Below, one piece after another: positions 5,014-5,998 of a stretch of 5,998 nucleotides of DNA; positions within the stretch are counted from its first letter, which is position 1; the number at the start of each line of letters is the position of its first letter. Source of the DNA: Angelakisella sp. GTDB taxonomy: Bacteria; Bacillota; Clostridia; Oscillospirales; Ruminococcaceae. The stretch covers positions 1 through 5,998 of the forward strand of contig WSMP01000097.1 of the NCBI GenBank assembly GCA_013316495.1. Direction: 5' to 3'. A program made the translations under genes and the position numbers. The notes below the pieces were generated by a model. It was not told where the DNA came from. It searched no databases and saw only the letters and a list, made by a program, of their open reading frames with translations.

Positions 5014-5997
5014 ATGAAAAAATTTCTCTCGGTGGTATTAGCCCTTGTGCTGGTTGTTTCCACGGCGGTGATGGCAGCGGCAGTTACTGTGGAAACGGAT
5101 GCGGAGGATAATGTAATCCTTCCTGGCCAGAAGTTTCGGATTTCTACTGATGACTTTGTGGATAAAGATGGAAACACGCCGGGGCAGTTGGATAAGGAAG
5201 TCCATACCGTCAATCCCTCCTGGAAAAAAGGAAAAAGCTATATCGAGCGGACCTACTTTAACGACGGGGATGATTTCGTCACCGTTGAGATTAAATCCGG
5301 CCTGACCCTTACCAGCGACGCCGCTATCACCGGCACCCTGAAGATCCGGGACCGGGGAGCCAGCGAAGGCGTCACGGTTTATACCTGTACAATTACAGCG
5401 GATGATGATGTAAAAATCAAGGCCCTGGGGGAGGAAAAGACCTACATGGTGCGGGATGGGGAGAAGGAATTCAGCCTCCCCTACGACTATATGGAGAAAA
5501 AGGTCCGCTTTGTTACCGGCGACGAGGACGACAAGGAGCGGTATGGCACCTTCACTGCGGAGTTTGCCAACAGCTCCGGCTACGATGTGGCGAAGTACGT
5601 GGTAAAGGTGATTGACCAAAGCCCCCTGTACCTGGCCTTTAATGAAACCGGCAACACCACCCTCCTGAAGAAGTACCCCAACGCGGACCTGCGGTTTGTC
5701 ACCTGGAACGCCACCCCCACCTTTGATTTGGAGGGGAAGCTCTATATCTACATGGACCCCGATGAGTACATCTACGGCGTCAACAAGGACAACAGCCTTT
5801 ACCGCCTGGGCGGCAGCTACGATACCGACGAGGGCGCTTATATGTTTAAGACCAAGACGCTGGGCAGCTATATCGTCAGCGATACCCAGCTGGTGAGCGG
5901 CAGCGGCCAGACCTCCTCCACAGCGCCGGTTTCTTCTTCCACCCCGCCATGCCCCCTTTCAAGTATGATTTCGGACTACAAGGGTATTATAGTATGA
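5014..5997 (+). CDS. Secreted protein with Ser/Thr/Pro C-terminal linker, apparently truncated
   Basis: A 327-aa protein I cannot assign to a named family. Residues 1 to about 23 are a Sec signal peptide (MKKFLSVVLALVLVVSTAVM then AAAV, an A-x-A cleavage region). The mature part is acidic and rich in Asp, Tyr and Thr with alternating hydrophobic residues, consistent with beta-sandwich (Ig-like) domains. It has one Cys at 125 in the body. Residues 295-312 form a Ser/Thr/Pro linker of the sort that precedes a wall anchor or membrane segment in Gram-positive surface proteins, but no LPxTG or membrane span follows. Instead the frame passes into AT-richer sequence encoding about 15 unrelated residues (PLSSMISDYKGIIV) and stops at 5995-5997. 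The start is supported by GGAGG (4999-5003) 10 nt before the ATG; an in-frame ATG at 4786 lies upstream of the promoter. The C-terminus is probably broken by an insertion or rearrangement. Confidence 0.82.
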   Translation: MKKFLSVVLALVLVVSTAVMAAAVTVETDAEDNVILPGQKFRISTDDFVDKDGNTPGQLDKEVHTVNPSWKKGKSYIERTYFNDGDDFVTVEIKSGLTLTSDAAITGTLKIRDRGASEGVTVYTCTITADDDVKIKALGEEKTYMVRDGEKEFSLPYDYMEKKVRFVTGDEDDKERYGTFTAEFANSSGYDVAKYVVKVIDQSPLYLAFNETGNTTLLKKYPNADLRFVTWNATPTFDLEGKLYIYMDPDEYIYGVNKDNSLYRLGGSYDTDEGAYMFKTKTLGSYIVSDTQLVSGSGQTSSTAPVSSSTPPCPLSSMISDYKGIIV

Positions 5998-5998
5998 T
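5950..5998. other. Possible junction of an inserted or rearranged segment
   Basis: At about 5950 the GC-rich linker codons give way to AT-richer sequence in which AGTATGAT occurs twice (5962-5969 and 5991-5998, 29 bp apart). This abrupt change at the end of a truncated linker suggests the edge of a mobile element, invertible segment or repeat array, most of which lies outside the window. Confidence 0.35.

Overview
The window looks like chromosomal DNA of a GC-rich, spore-forming Gram-positive bacterium, probably a clostridial gut-type Bacillota such as an Oscillospiraceae relative. Three things point there: strong GGAGG/AAGGAG ribosome binding sites, textbook sigma-A promoters (TTGMCA-N17-TATAAT type), and a SpoIID/LytB-like protein carrying three peptidoglycan-binding repeats. 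The genus is an inference. I saw no tRNA, rRNA, CRISPR array, transposase or antiphage system.

Left part (1-862, minus strand): a Crp/Fnr-type regulator is followed 57 bp downstream by the first 28 codons of a lipoprotein that runs off the left edge. The regulator has a consensus promoter (TTGACA, 17 bp, TATAAT). Directly behind the -10 box is a 22-bp near-perfect palindrome of the Crp/Fnr operator type, which suggests autoregulation.

Middle-left (863-1327): no gene. This stretch holds a 162-bp element bounded by 14-bp perfect inverted repeats and containing a 15-bp-stem hairpin with a GCAA loop. After it come a run of overlapping small hairpins, a 28-bp perfect direct repeat, and a GC-rich hairpin just ahead of the next gene.

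Middle (1328-3046, plus strand): a membrane-anchored YkuE-like metallophosphoesterase, an unrecognised 152-aa protein and a 66-aa basic protein form a probable co-directional cluster. A 165-bp imperfect inverted-repeat (MITE-like) element sits exactly between the stop codon of the second gene and the ribosome binding site of the third.

Right part (3039-5998): a 582-aa SpoIID-like/peptidoglycan-binding protein on the minus strand overlaps the 66-aa gene tail to tail by 8 bp. It diverges from a secreted 327-aa protein on the plus strand. The two are driven by back-to-back sigma-A promoters whose -35 boxes lie only 21 bp apart. The secreted protein's Ser/Thr/Pro linker ends abruptly in AT-richer sequence at the window edge, which looks like an insertion or rearrangement junction.

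The cell-envelope theme (phosphoesterase, peptidoglycan-binding protein, secreted protein, lipoprotein) is consistent, but nothing in the sequence proves that the genes form one system.
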